DNA of 50,935 nucleotides from JBBPXY01 sp038200435 (GTDB lineage Bacteria > Actinomycetota > Thermoleophilia > Solirubrobacterales > Solirubrobacteraceae): contig JBBPXY010000051.1 in the NCBI GenBank assembly GCA_038200435.1, positions 1-50,935 on the forward strand, given 5' to 3'. Positions 16,195-24,132 of the stretch are shown in pieces. Position 1 is the first letter of the stretch, and each line of letters begins with the position of its first letter. The notes under the pieces were generated by a model, which saw nothing but the letters and a program-made list of their open reading frames with translations, did no database searches and was not told where the DNA came from. The position numbers were made by a program, and so were the translations under genes.

Positions 16195-16599
16195 TCAGGG
16201 AACGCGGCGGGAGAGCACAGCGCCGAACACGGCGCCGCCGGCCGCCATCGCCGTGACACCGACGCGCGTCGGTGCCGGGACCGCGTCGCCCGCAGTGCCG
16301 ATCGCGAAGGTGTCAACCGCATCGCAGAGAGCGCCCGCCATGAGCCAGCGCGAGACGGGGTCTCCGACCCGCAGCGCGGCGAGCGCTCCGGCACCGACGG
16401 CCAAGTCGCGCACACCCATCGCGCGCGTGTAGAGACGAACCGAGGCGCGACCGCCGTCGGAGCCGACGAGCAGGCGGCCGGTCAGGCGCGGAACGCCCAG
16501 CGCAGTGAGCCCGAGCGCCGCGCGACCGAGAGCGATCCCCCGGGCCTGCTGGAGTGGCGAGAGCACGCCCGGGATCTTCGCACTTCTGCGCGTTACCAT
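16195..16599 (-). CDS. Small polytopic membrane protein (DUF4267-like)
   Basis: 134 aa with Gly/Ala-rich hydrophobic segments at about 25-45, 65-85 and 110-130 and a conserved-looking GVRDLAVGAGALAALR segment. It resembles DUF4267/DoxX-like small membrane proteins in spacing only. It is cotranscribed with the SRPBCC gene, which starts 5 bp after its stop. The ATG at 16599 has an AGGAGG unusually close (2 nt), so the start is uncertain. It is divergent from tRNA-Phe, which begins 13 bp away. Confidence 0.65.
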   Translation of the reverse strand: MVTRRSAKIPGVLSPLQQARGIALGRAALGLTALGVPRLTGRLLVGSDGGRASVRLYTRAMGVRDLAVGAGALAALRVGDPVSRWLMAGALCDAVDTFAIGTAGDAVPAPTRVGVTAMAAGGAVFGAVLSRRVP

Positions 16600-16612
16600 C
16601 GCCTCCTCATCA

Positions 16613-16685
16613 GGCGAGATAGCTCAGTTGGTAGAGCACACGACTGAAAATCGTGGTGTCCCCGGTTCGAGTCCGGGTCTCGCCA
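16613..16685 (+). tRNA. tRNA-Phe (anticodon GAA)
   Basis: A complete 73-nt cloverleaf. Acceptor stem is GGCGAGA with TCTCGCC (7 of 7), followed by the D-arm AGCTCAGTTGGTAGAGC. Anticodon stem is CACGA/TCGTG around CTGAAAA with anticodon GAA at 16646-16648. T-arm is CCCGG-TTCGAGT-CCGGG, with discriminator A at 16685. CCA is not encoded. Its 3' end is the left boundary of the proposed island. Confidence 0.97.
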
Positions 16686-16688
16686 TTC
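16661..16688 (+). repeat. attL-like direct repeat (3' end of tRNA-Phe)
   Basis: 28 bp covering the T-arm, 3' acceptor strand and three bases past the tRNA. It is repeated at 22480-22507 with one mismatch. A copy of a tRNA 3' end at both sides is the usual footprint of tyrosine-integrase insertion. Confidence 0.7.
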
Positions 16689-16957
16689 GGCCGCTTCCCG
16701 TCGTGACGGGCTTCTCGCCGCTTTAGACATGCTCGTGGTACCAAGCGCTGCTCCAGCTTGCCCGCAGCCTCTATTACGCGGAAGCGTTCAACGGGGCGAG
16801 GACCGGACCTGCGTTGACCGTCTGGGTAGACGGTGGGCCTGATGCGGCCCTGCTGTCGTTGGCTTGAGCTAGGATCGCGGCTTTCGGTGGTGGCGTCGGG
16901 TTCGCGCTGGTGTCGCCGGCGTTTAATTTGGTTTCGGCTTGGAGGGTTGCGTTGTTC

Positions 16958-18772
16958 ATGGGTCTTGTTGGGGTTCGGCGTTTTGTGTTGGCTGCGGGGT
17001 TGGCTGTCGTGGTGTTGCTGGTGGGGTCGGTGGCTGCTCAGGCTGCGACTTTCACGGTGAATACGACGGCGGACAACGCCCCGACGGCGCTTCTTGGGGC
17101 GGAGTGCGCGGGCGCGCCTGCGGATTGCGGTTTGCGTCAAGCGATCGACAAGGCGAACAAGACTCCGGGTGATGACACGGTGAGCGTGCCTGCCGGGCAT
17201 TACACGCTGACGATCACCGGTACGCGTGAGGACGCTGACCAGACCGGCGACTTGGATATCACGGGGTCGGTTGACGGGGTGGCGAGCGGCGCGCTGGCGC
17301 TGACCGGTGCTGGGGCGCGCTCGACGACGATCGACGGCGGTGGCATCGACCGTGTCTTGCAGGTCCAAACGCGCCAGGTGGCTGGGTCGGCGTCGATCTC
17401 GGGCGTGACGATCACCGGCGGGGCCGAGCCGACTAGCAATGGCGGCGGCGGAATCGAGAACGACGGAATCCTGAGTCTGGATGCGAGCACGGTCACGGGC
17501 AACAGCGCGGACTCGGGCGGAGGTATCCACAACAACAGCAGCAGTGGCCAGTCGCTGCTGGTGAGCAACAGCACGATCAGCGCTAATACCGCGCGGTCTT
17601 TCGGTGGGGGGATGGACTTCGACGGTGGCGACGGGCGGATCGTCAACACGAGCATCGTCAATAACGTCGCGCAGAGCGGAAGCCCTGGCACGACGGGAGG
17701 CGATTCGGGCGGTGCGATAGAGATCGACAGCGGCAATGTGACGTTCAGCAACGACACGATCGCTTTCAATCGCGTGACAAACACTTCCGGAGTTGCATCG
17801 ACGAACCCGACCGACGCCGGCGGCGTCGAGTTGTACGGGAGCGAACAAGCGACTCCGGTGTTCGAGAACACGATCATCGCTAAGAACACTCCTTCGGACT
17901 GTCACGCGAGGAGCCAGGGGTTCCTGTCGCGCGCGGGTGTCAACCTCGACTCGGACAGCACGTGCTTCAACGGGTCGGCTGATAAGCACGCCGATCCGAT
18001 GCTCGGTTCGCTTGCGGATAACGGCGGCCCGACGGACACGTTGCGTCTGTTGAGCGGTAGCCCGGCGATTGATTCTGCCGATAACGCATTGTGCCCGGCG
18101 ACCGACCAGCGCGGGGTAACGCGGCCGCAGAATTCGGTGTGCGATATCGGCGCGTATGAGAAGGCGCTCCCGTTGGTCGTGACGAACGCGGCGTCGGGGG
18201 TCACCACGTCCTCGGCGAAGCTCAACGGGTCAATCAATCCGCAGGGGCTCGCGGCGACGTATCGCTTCCAGTTCGGCACTTCAACGAGTTATGGGTCGGT
18301 TACTCCGACCCAGAGCGCCGGGTCGGGCATGACCGACCCGGGGTCGGGCATGACCGCGCAGGCGGTGTTCGCCGGGATCAAGGGGTTGAAGGCGAACACG
18401 ACGTATCACTTCCGTTTGACGGCGCAGAACGTGGACGGATCGGCCGTCGGGGTCGATCGCACATTCAAGACGAAGGCCAACCCAGCGCCAGTGGTCCGCA
18501 GGCTCAAGCTGTCGGTTTCACCGCGCAACCCCCGCGCGGGTCACACGACGTGTTACACGTTCACGGTCAGCTCATCCGGTCATCGGGTCTCAGGTGCGAC
18601 GGTTCGCTTCGCGCACCGCACGGCGCGCACCTCCCACACCGGACGCGCGCGGATTTGCGTCTCGCTGCGAGCTGGGTTCCACACCGCACGGGCGTCCAAG
18701 AGCGGCTATCGCGCCGCAAGCACCCGAGTAAGGGTGCGTGCCGCGCCGGCCGCTCCCCGCTTCACCGGCTGA
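16958..18772 (+). CDS. Secreted parallel beta-helix (choice-of-anchor Q-type) surface protein
   Basis: 604 aa from the ATG at 16958 (GGAGGG 11 nt upstream); an earlier ATG at 16910 would only lengthen the leader. The signal peptide is residues 1-29, cut after VAAQA. Next comes a DCGLRQAIDKAN motif typical of polymorphic beta-helix/CSLREAI-type proteins. Repeating GGGIENDG, GGGIHNNS and GGGMDFDGG turns span about 60-400. A fibronectin III-like domain (about 405-510) and a basic Ig-like tail (about 520-604) follow. The N-terminal part uses many NNT and NNG codons, unlike its GC3-rich neighbours. Likely extracellular, with adhesion or polysaccharide binding inferred from the fold. No LPxTG or membrane anchor is visible. 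Confidence 0.85.
   Translation: MGLVGVRRFVLAAGLAVVVLLVGSVAAQAATFTVNTTADNAPTALLGAECAGAPADCGLRQAIDKANKTPGDDTVSVPAGHYTLTITGTREDADQTGDLDITGSVDGVASGALALTGAGARSTTIDGGGIDRVLQVQTRQVAGSASISGVTITGGAEPTSNGGGGIENDGILSLDASTVTGNSADSGGGIHNNSSSGQSLLVSNSTISANTARSFGGGMDFDGGDGRIVNTSIVNNVAQSGSPGTTGGDSGGAIEIDSGNVTFSNDTIAFNRVTNTSGVASTNPTDAGGVELYGSEQATPVFENTIIAKNTPSDCHARSQGFLSRAGVNLDSDSTCFNGSADKHADPMLGSLADNGGPTDTLRLLSGSPAIDSADNALCPATDQRGVTRPQNSVCDIGAYEKALPLVVTNAASGVTTSSAKLNGSINPQGLAATYRFQFGTSTSYGSVTPTQSAGSGMTDPGSGMTAQAVFAGIKGLKANTTYHFRLTAQNVDGSAVGVDRTFKTKANPAPVVRRLKLSVSPRNPRAGHTTCYTFTVSSSGHRVSGATVRFAHRTARTSHTGRARICVSLRAGFHTARASKSGYRAASTRVRVRAAPAAPRFTG
18320..18356 (+). repeat. Tandem 21-bp repeat inside the beta-helix gene
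   Basis: A 16-bp block, GGGTCGGGCATGACCG, occurs at 18320 and again at 18341, encoding GSGMTDP-GSGMTA in a loop of the fibronectin-like domain. It is an in-frame slippage-type duplication. Confidence 0.8.
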
Positions 18773-18775
18773 AAC

Positions 18776-18829
18776 GCCGTTCGCCGGTGTCGGATCGCCG
18801 GGGCCGCAGCAACGGCCCCGGCGAACGGC
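18776..18829. terminator. Two mutually exclusive hairpins after the beta-helix gene
   Basis: An inner stem CGCCGGGGCC/GGCCCCGGCG (18796-18805 with 18814-18823) and an outer stem GCCGTTCGCCGG/CCGGCGAACGGC (18776-18787 with 18818-18829) are both perfect but share bases 18818-18823. They start 4 bp past the stop codon. There is no T-tract. A terminator is the simplest role. Confidence 0.5.
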
Positions 18830-19043
18830 TGCTCGTGTGCAACTCCCAGGATCTGGTGGCCTCGGCGTTGCGCCGTTGACTACTGGTCTCCCCGTTGCGC
18901 GCGCAAACAGTGTCTGACTTGGAGACGCTCCTTTACTCCCCAGATGTTGTGGGGGACGCTCCTGCCGACGGGGAGTGACCCGGTCCGGGGCCGGGGGCAC
19001 GCGACGGCCACGGGACGCCTCGTCATCGTGCGGGCGCAGAAAC

Positions 19044-19105
19044 GGACAGGTCGAGGAAGTCCTGGGCTGGAACAGGTTGGCTTGTCCCTTCCTCGACCTC
19101 AGTCC
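19044..19105. repeat. Long inverted repeat/hairpin
   Basis: AGGTCGAGGAAG (19048-19059) pairs perfectly with CTTCCTCGACCT (19088-19099). GGAC (19044-19047) and GTCC (19102-19105) extend the stem across a two-base bulge. The 28-nt loop holds no obvious gene. The function is unknown. Confidence 0.6.
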
Positions 19106-19212
19106 ATTCGAGTACCAGCGCTTTACGTACTTCTTCCCGCACCGCAAACCTGCGGGTCCGAGGCGCGGAACTTTCCCGGTCTATCCCGGCTGCTAGCGGG
19201 CTTCCGGCGTAC

Positions 19213-19256
<44 letters not shown>

Positions 19257-19266
19257 CTAGGAAATG

Positions 19267-19286
19267 CCCCGCTACGGCGGCGTTTT
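19267..19286 (+). terminator. Terminator-like hairpin after the tRNA-Arg remnant
   Basis: CCGC-TACG-GCGG (19269-19280) is followed by CGTTTTATCGTTTT. It lies 11 bp after the tRNA remnant, as expected for the native terminator of a tRNA gene. Confidence 0.5.
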
Positions 19287-19434
19287 ATCGTTTTGACGGC
19301 GACCCACGCTGACGGGCCCGTCCGTCATCCGGAGTGGCCCCGAGCGGCGGCTACCGCGTGACGCGCTCTGCTCGTGGCCTCCGAAGTACCTTCCTGAAGC
19401 TCGGCGACCCAGCGAGCAGTATGCGACCCAATCG

Positions 19435-19773
19435 CTAAGTCCGACCCGGGTACGTCTCGCTAGGGAACGGCACGAGCCGATAGGTGAACGGGTCGCCACC
19501 GCCGTCGACCACGTAGATCACCGAACCGTCTTGGCGCAGGCACCTGAGCCACAGCGGACTGCCGAAACCATGCACGACGTAGAGGGCGTCCTCACCTCGC
19601 TCGAAGTCGCCGGCGCGATAGAGCCCCCAGTCGATCCAGTCGCCCTCGGGCGTGAGGCACTCGAGCACGAACTCCTCGGGCATGTCGATGTCGATGAACC
19701 GGGTGGGCACGGCATTATCGAACCAGACGCGACCGTCTCGAACCAATGCCGAGAGCCCGACGCCATGCCGCAT
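19435..19773 (-). CDS. Hypothetical protein, 112 aa
   Basis: A compact acidic protein with alternating strands: RFIDIDMPEEFVLECL, WIDWGLYRAGDF, ALYVVHGFGSPLWLRCL, QDGSVIYVVDGGGDPFTYRL. The line GSPLWLRCLRQDGSVIYVVD faintly recalls SMI1/KNR4 (SUKH) immunity domains, but the match is too weak to name it. It lies inside the proposed island, has no clear Shine-Dalgarno at the ATG (19773), and may be a truncated remnant. Confidence 0.5.
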   Translation of the reverse strand: MRHGVGLSALVRDGRVWFDNAVPTRFIDIDMPEEFVLECLTPEGDWIDWGLYRAGDFERGEDALYVVHGFGSPLWLRCLRQDGSVIYVVDGGGDPFTYRLVPFPSETYPGRT

Positions 19774-19924
19774 CGGCAGGTGACAAGCCGGCCCTCGGCG
19801 ATCTGATCACTCCACCCCGCCGAGAGTGGGCGCAACGTGGCCCGAGGATCATCAGGCCATCAGCAGACGGAAGGCGGCCTGCGGTCAGCAGAGGTCCTTG
19901 GATCCGCGTCCTCGTGTCATTCCC

Positions 19925-19953
19925 GTGGTATTTCGGCGGTAGTTCAGTATCAC
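19925..19953. repeat. 29-bp hairpin repeat, copy 1
   Basis: Arms GTGGTA and TATCAC enclose TTTCGGCGGTAGTTCAG. It matches 22331-22359 at all but two positions, and the arm change (GTGATA there) keeps pairing through G-T. It lies about 100 bp upstream of the LPHTG gene. Confidence 0.65.
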
Positions 19954-20049
19954 ATTGCGACTCGGGTGGCCCGCGAGGGTTCAGGATCTGCCAGCCGGGT
20001 ATGTACGACTCGGCGGTTGGGTTTGGGTTCCTAGGAGGCGGAGGTTGCA

Positions 20050-21468
20050 ATGCGGAGATGCGCTGGGCCCACGCGCCCGCGAACGGTCACCGTCATGGTG
20101 GCGGCCGCGATCGTGCTGGCTGCTCTTCCAGATCTCAGCGCGGGTGATCCGCGATTCCCTCCGAACATCGTTGGCTCCCAGGTCGGGCAGACCGTCCAGA
20201 AGCCCCTGGCCCGACTCGGCATTCCGCTTCCAACTCGGTCGGCGAGCGTAGGGTCTGGCGCAGGTTCGCCCGCGTCCACCGGCGCCCCGGCGGCCGCGGC
20301 GGCCGCGGGCCCGGCTTACACCCCGCCGCTGCACGGCACGGGGCCACACGGTCAGGGCACCGTCGCCACGGTCGGAACCGGTCAGTCGACGACTGGGGGC
20401 GGCCCGCTCAGCGGAAACCCGGCTGGCGGCAGCAACGAGATCGTCGTCGGGCGCTCGCGTGGCGAGCAGGGCTCGAACGGTGACTATCACGGCCACATCA
20501 CGATCGCCGCGCTCTTCGGCACCGAGTTGCTCGGCGTCGACAGCACGCCGAGCGGGGGCCGGACGACGACGGGCTCGCTCGCCGGCCTGACGGCGGTCAC
20601 CGATCCGCTCAACTCGCAGGTGCTGGCTGCGCTCTGCTCCGGCTCGGGCGGCCAGGTTTGCCTGCAGGTGCTCGCTGCCGACTCGAAGAGCAATTCGTCG
20701 GGTTCTACCAACCACTTCGCGGTCGCGAACGCCGCGGTTGGTGGCGCGACCGGCGTCCACGCGACCGCGGCGGAGTCTGATGGCAACATCAGCCAGAGCG
20801 GAAAGTGCCAGAGCGCCCACGGGCATTCGCGCGTCGCGGGCGTGACAGCCGGCGGGACGACGGTTGCGAACGTCGCCGAGTCGACTAGTGACTCGCAGGC
20901 GTGCCGCGGCGCCACGCCGAGCTCGACCAGCTCTTCCCAGGTGGTCAACCTACTTGGCGTCGGTCTGCCCGTTCCCGCGGCTGGCTGCGGGAACGGGACG
21001 CCGAATACGACGTTCTCGCTAGGCCCGCTGCTGACGATCGTCTGCAACGCCAACGACACGAACGGCCCGCAGGCCACCGTCCCCTACAACGTGCGCGAGG
21101 CGCTCACCAGCTTCGCGCTCCAAACGGGAAGCACCTCGGTGTTGAAGGCGACGACTGCTGCCGCCGAGACGCACGCGGTTTCACCGGCAGCTCCGTCGAA
21201 ACCGGGAAATCCCGGCACGCCCGGCACGCCCGGCACCCCGGGCACGCCCGGCACCCCGGGCACGAGTCCAGGGTCGAACGGCGACGCCGAGACGGGCTCG
21301 TTCAGCTCAGAGGTCGCGGGCGAGCCAGCCGCGCCTGAGGCCGAATCCGGACCGGGCTCGCTGCCGCACACGGGCACCGACCTCTTGCTGCTAGCACTCG
21401 CGGGCGCGGCTTCGCTCGGATCAGGGATGGCGATCAGACGGCTCACGTTCGAGCGCCAGAAGGCTTGA
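20050..21468 (+). CDS. LPHTG cell-wall-anchored surface protein
   Basis: 472 aa with an AGGAGG-type RBS just upstream of the ATG. The signal peptide covers about 1-32. A long Gly/Ser/Thr-rich extracellular region follows with scattered Cys residues (CSGSGGQVC, GKCQSAH, SQAC, CGNGTPNTTF, IVCNAND), probably disulfide-paired. Then come a PGTPGTPG collagen-like repeat (about 380-405), a Ser/Glu-rich stalk, and the sorting signal SLPHTG (Leu438-Gly442) with a hydrophobic helix and RRLTFERQ tail. It should be linked to peptidoglycan by a sortase, which is not in this window. The next gene overlaps by 4 bp. Confidence 0.85.
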   Translation: MRRCAGPTRPRTVTVMVAAAIVLAALPDLSAGDPRFPPNIVGSQVGQTVQKPLARLGIPLPTRSASVGSGAGSPASTGAPAAAAAAGPAYTPPLHGTGPHGQGTVATVGTGQSTTGGGPLSGNPAGGSNEIVVGRSRGEQGSNGDYHGHITIAALFGTELLGVDSTPSGGRTTTGSLAGLTAVTDPLNSQVLAALCSGSGGQVCLQVLAADSKSNSSGSTNHFAVANAAVGGATGVHATAAESDGNISQSGKCQSAHGHSRVAGVTAGGTTVANVAESTSDSQACRGATPSSTSSSQVVNLLGVGLPVPAAGCGNGTPNTTFSLGPLLTIVCNANDTNGPQATVPYNVREALTSFALQTGSTSVLKATTAAAETHAVSPAAPSKPGNPGTPGTPGTPGTPGTPGTSPGSNGDAETGSFSSEVAGEPAAPEAESGPGSLPHTGTDLLLLALAGAASLGSGMAIRRLTFERQKA

Positions 21469-22043
21469 CCGCCGCGCGCCGGCCAACCGGCGCGCGGGTC
21501 AATGGCCGCAGCCTCGCTGCGCTCGCCGCAGCCCTCGCCGCGGTCGCACTAGTCGCGTTCTTCGCCGCCTTTCACGACTGGACGGGTGGTGGCGGGGCGG
21601 CGAAGCGGGCGGCTCCGTTGCTTCCCGCCTTCTCCGCGCCGATCCACGACCGCGCCGCCGGCGTGAGCTTACGGATCCCCGCTGGCTGGAACGTGAGCCA
21701 CCGCTCCGGCACGATCGCGCTGCGAAGCCCCGACCGCCTCGTAGTCGTGACGATCGCGGCGCCGGTGGCGGTCGGAAAGCTCGGCGCGGTAACGCCCGAC
21801 GCCGTGGCGACCGTTACGGCCCACTGGCCGGGCGCGCGGGTGGTGAGTACACAGGACCGTCGGCTCGCGGGCCGCCCGGCGCGGGCGACCGTCGTCTCGG
21901 CCAGCCGCCGGCGCGCGCTCGTCATCGCCGTCCGCGGACGCCGCCGCGCCTACCTCGTCGAGGTGCTCGCCGCCGCCGGCGCGCCGGCGCGCGGACTGCT
22001 CGAGGCGCAGCTGGGGCTCGCGACGTTGCACCTCTCGGACTGA
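21465..22043 (+). CDS. Membrane-anchored exported protein, function unknown
   Basis: 192 aa from a TTG at 21465 that overlaps the stop of the LPHTG gene (TTGA). A basic N-terminus is followed by one hydrophobic helix (about 18-37) and an external domain (about 55-190): AGVSLRIPAGWNVSHRSGTIALRSPDRLVVVTIAAP. This start recalls the DcrB/PsbP/LpqN-like fold of actinobacterial lipoproteins, though no lipobox Cys is present. Tight coupling suggests it works with the LPHTG protein at the cell surface. Confidence 0.7.
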   Translation: MTAARRPTGARVNGRSLAALAAALAAVALVAFFAAFHDWTGGGGAAKRAAPLLPAFSAPIHDRAAGVSLRIPAGWNVSHRSGTIALRSPDRLVVVTIAAPVAVGKLGAVTPDAVATVTAHWPGARVVSTQDRRLAGRPARATVVSASRRRALVIAVRGRRRAYLVEVLAAAGAPARGLLEAQLGLATLHLSD

Positions 22044-22330
22044 CGACGGCCACGGGCGGCCACGGCACTGCGGCGCGGCGTGGTTCGCTCGTCAGAATGC
22101 GGTCGCTGACCGCGGCACTTGCGACCTTCGTGCGACTTGACTGAGGTGGCGCCGGGGACGAAACTCGACCCTCCAGCCGGTGTTGACCGCTGAAGAGATC
22201 GGATATGCGCACATGAAGCGGAAGCCTTTTCAGCGCCAGCTCCTCCGCTGACACCGGACTCACGGTGGGACGGCAGCACCGGCAAGAGGCCGCGATGCGG
22301 GCCAACCGGAGGGGCGCCCGTGCAATATCC

Positions 22331-22359
22331 GTGATATTTCGGCGGTAGTTCGGTATCAC
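22331..22359. repeat. 29-bp hairpin repeat, copy 2
   Basis: Perfect arms GTGATA and TATCAC around TTTCGGCGGTAGTTCGG; two differences from 19925-19953. It lies 11 bp before the 94-bp repeat. Confidence 0.65.
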
Positions 22360-22370
22360 CAAGAACCGGC

Positions 22371-22464
22371 TCGTGGTACCACCGTCGTACCGCACGAATC
22401 GTCTATGCGTCCCATGATTCCCTCGCTGGGGACGGAAGGGACGCAGGGGACGCACGCGGCCGCA
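22371..22464. repeat. 94-bp direct repeat, copy 1
   Basis: Same orientation and roughly 80 % identical by eye to 24133-24226, with small compensating gaps. Shared blocks include TACCACCGT, ATGCGTCCCATG, GCTGGGGA and GGGGACGCA. It starts with a near-palindrome TACCAC-C-GTCGTA (22377-22389). Confidence 0.65.
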
Positions 22465-22479
22465 TCAGCACGATCCGTG

Positions 22480-22507
22480 CCCGGTTCGAGTCCGGGTCTC
22501 GACATTC
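22480..22507 (+). repeat. attR-like copy of the tRNA-Phe 3' end
   Basis: 27 of 28 bases equal the T-arm, acceptor strand and downstream TTC of tRNA-Phe (16661-16688). The one change (C to A, 22502) would break an acceptor pair. No tRNA 5' part precedes it, so it is a fragment and not a gene. Confidence 0.75.
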
Positions 22508-22620
22508 CCGATCCGCCTCGCGGCACACTTCGTGGTGCAGTCGCAGCGTCTCGTGCGTGCCATGAGTCTCCGGGGCCAACCGAGAACAACGCGGCTGCTT
22601 GCGTTGCCGAGAGCGTGCGG

Positions 22621-24066
22621 CTAGCGAATCGCCGCGCTTGCTGACACGCCAGGGAACACCGCGCCCGTCAGCTCCCCTAGGGTCATGCTCGCTTTGTCTG
22701 AAACTTGATAGCGACGGAGAATCAAGCTCGCGGTCCGGATCTCTCGTCCCGCTCGCAGGGGGCTTGCGGGGTGATCGGCTGGCACCGCGCCGGGCGGCCG
22801 TCTCACCGCAAGCGCCCAGACAACGCGTACGCGAATGCGCCCGGAAGGCAGGTGGTGCAGGGTCCGAAGGTAGATTGAGAGCGCCGCTACGTCCCCTGCT
22901 GGAGCGAGCAGGAGAACAGCGGGACGCGACGGGTCAGCGTCGATGATGCGTGCGGCTCCGCGCCAGTCGGTGCGCTGCAGGCGCGCGGAGCGGGTAACGG
23001 CTACGTCCACACCGAGGAAGAGAACTACGAGGCCGACGACACTCGCGAGCCCGACTTGACGAAGGCGTCGAGCCGCGCATCGTCTCGTAACTGCCACTCC
23101 GAGACCGACTAGGAGAACAGGCAGCGCTGGGAGGACGTTGCGCGGATTGACGTAGTCGGCGCCCACGAGCGCCAGCACCAAAGGAAGCCCGACGCCCAAC
23201 GAGCCGAGTGCGGCGAGTACCCGGGCCTTCGAGTTCCGGAGGGAGCCCGCGACGGCAGCCAGCGCTCCGAGTCCGAGCAAGGCGGCCGCGCTGATCACCC
23301 ACACGTCGTCGATCTGCGACGCCGAGCCGCCGAGCAAGTATTCCTTCGGAATCGCGCCGGCACGATGAACGAGGTCGTCTGAGCCCAAGGCCAGGTAGGC
23401 CGAGCGACTGCGCTGAGTTAGGGCGAGGGGCAGCAGCGCCAAGCCGGCCAGAGCGACCACGCCGACGGCCGCGGCCGCCGCGGTCCGGCGGGTCACCTGA
23501 GGACCAAACAGCAACCACAGGGCCTCGGGTAGCACGACGAAGATCGTAAAATAGTGCGTCGAGAGCGCTGCTACAGAGCAAGCGGCCCAAACCGCGTAGG
23601 GCGCGACGGCAGCCGCGCGACGCCGCGTCGCGAGCGCGGCAAGCACCGTGAAGAGCGCGGTGAGGGCGGCCAGGGAGTAAGCCCGAGCCTCCTGGGAATA
23701 CCAGACAAGCAGGGGGTTCGCGGCCACAAGCGCGGCGCCGATCCAACCCGCAAGGCCACCCCCGATCCGCCGGCCAAGGACGTAGGCCGCCACCACAAGC
23801 GCGGCTCCGAGCAGCGCAGAGAGCGACCGCAAGGCCACCTCGCCGTCCCCGAAGAGGTGTGCCCAGACCCAAGCGAGCGCGTAATAGAGTGGCGGCGTTG
23901 ATTCGGTCCGCGCAACGCCACGGAGCAACGCCCCGAACGTCCCGCCTACGATATGGACTGTGTAGCTCTCGTCGAACGAGTAGCTCTGTTGGCCGATCGC
24001 CGCAACGCGAATGGCCGCGCCAGCAACAACGATCGCGGCCGGAACGACTAAGTCCTTGCGCTGCAC
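22621..24066 (-). CDS. Polytopic GT-C glycosyltransferase (GT39/ArnT-like)
   Basis: 481 aa with about ten hydrophobic helices. GT-C hallmarks are visible: SFDESYT with the catalytic acidic pair Asp32-Glu33 in the first external loop, ESTPPLYYA (about 55-63), WYSQEARAYS (about 123-132) and STHYF. Such enzymes move a sugar from a polyprenyl phosphate to protein or lipid acceptors on the outer face of the membrane. The start is the GTG at 24066, 9 nt after a TAGGGT box. It is flanked by two 94-bp direct repeats and may be a module acquired or duplicated with them. Confidence 0.85.
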   Translation of the reverse strand: MQRKDLVVPAAIVVAGAAIRVAAIGQQSYSFDESYTVHIVGGTFGALLRGVARTESTPPLYYALAWVWAHLFGDGEVALRSLSALLGAALVVAAYVLGRRIGGGLAGWIGAALVAANPLLVWYSQEARAYSLAALTALFTVLAALATRRRAAAVAPYAVWAACSVAALSTHYFTIFVVLPEALWLLFGPQVTRRTAAAAAVGVVALAGLALLPLALTQRSRSAYLALGSDDLVHRAGAIPKEYLLGGSASQIDDVWVISAAALLGLGALAAVAGSLRNSKARVLAALGSLGVGLPLVLALVGADYVNPRNVLPALPVLLVGLGVAVTRRCAARRLRQVGLASVVGLVVLFLGVDVAVTRSARLQRTDWRGAARIIDADPSRPAVLLLAPAGDVAALSIYLRTLHHLPSGRIRVRVVWALAVRRPPGAVPADHPASPLRAGREIRTASLILRRYQVSDKASMTLGELTGAVFPGVSASAAIR

Positions 24067-24075
24067 GGCGCGGAA

Positions 24076-24081
24076 ACCCTA
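24076..24081 (-). promoter_or_regulatory. Candidate -10 box, GT-C gene
   Basis: TAGGGT on the minus strand ends 9 nt before the GTG at 24066. Confidence 0.4.
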
Positions 24082-24132
24082 CCAGCGGACCACTGAGGCG
24101 CCGCGGCCGGTCGTGGACCTCAACAGTACGGG

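Larger units (their letters stand above)
22044..22620. other. Gene-less segment at the right end of the island
   Basis: Open frames here are short and low-complexity, with no supported gene. It contains the second 29-bp hairpin repeat, the first 94-bp repeat and the tRNA-Phe 3' copy, and ends where the convergent glycosyltransferase gene stops. Confidence 0.55.

Noticed and set aside
18590..19147. 185-aa minus-strand frame and several plus-strand frames after the beta-helix gene
   Set aside because: They cross hairpins, lack an RBS, are Arg/Pro/Gly-rich and match no family pattern.
21205..21265. Short-period repeat CCCGGCACG that might suggest a repeat array or CRISPR
   Set aside because: It encodes the PGTPGT collagen-like stalk of the LPHTG protein in frame; there are no spacers. 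No CRISPR array was seen anywhere in the window.
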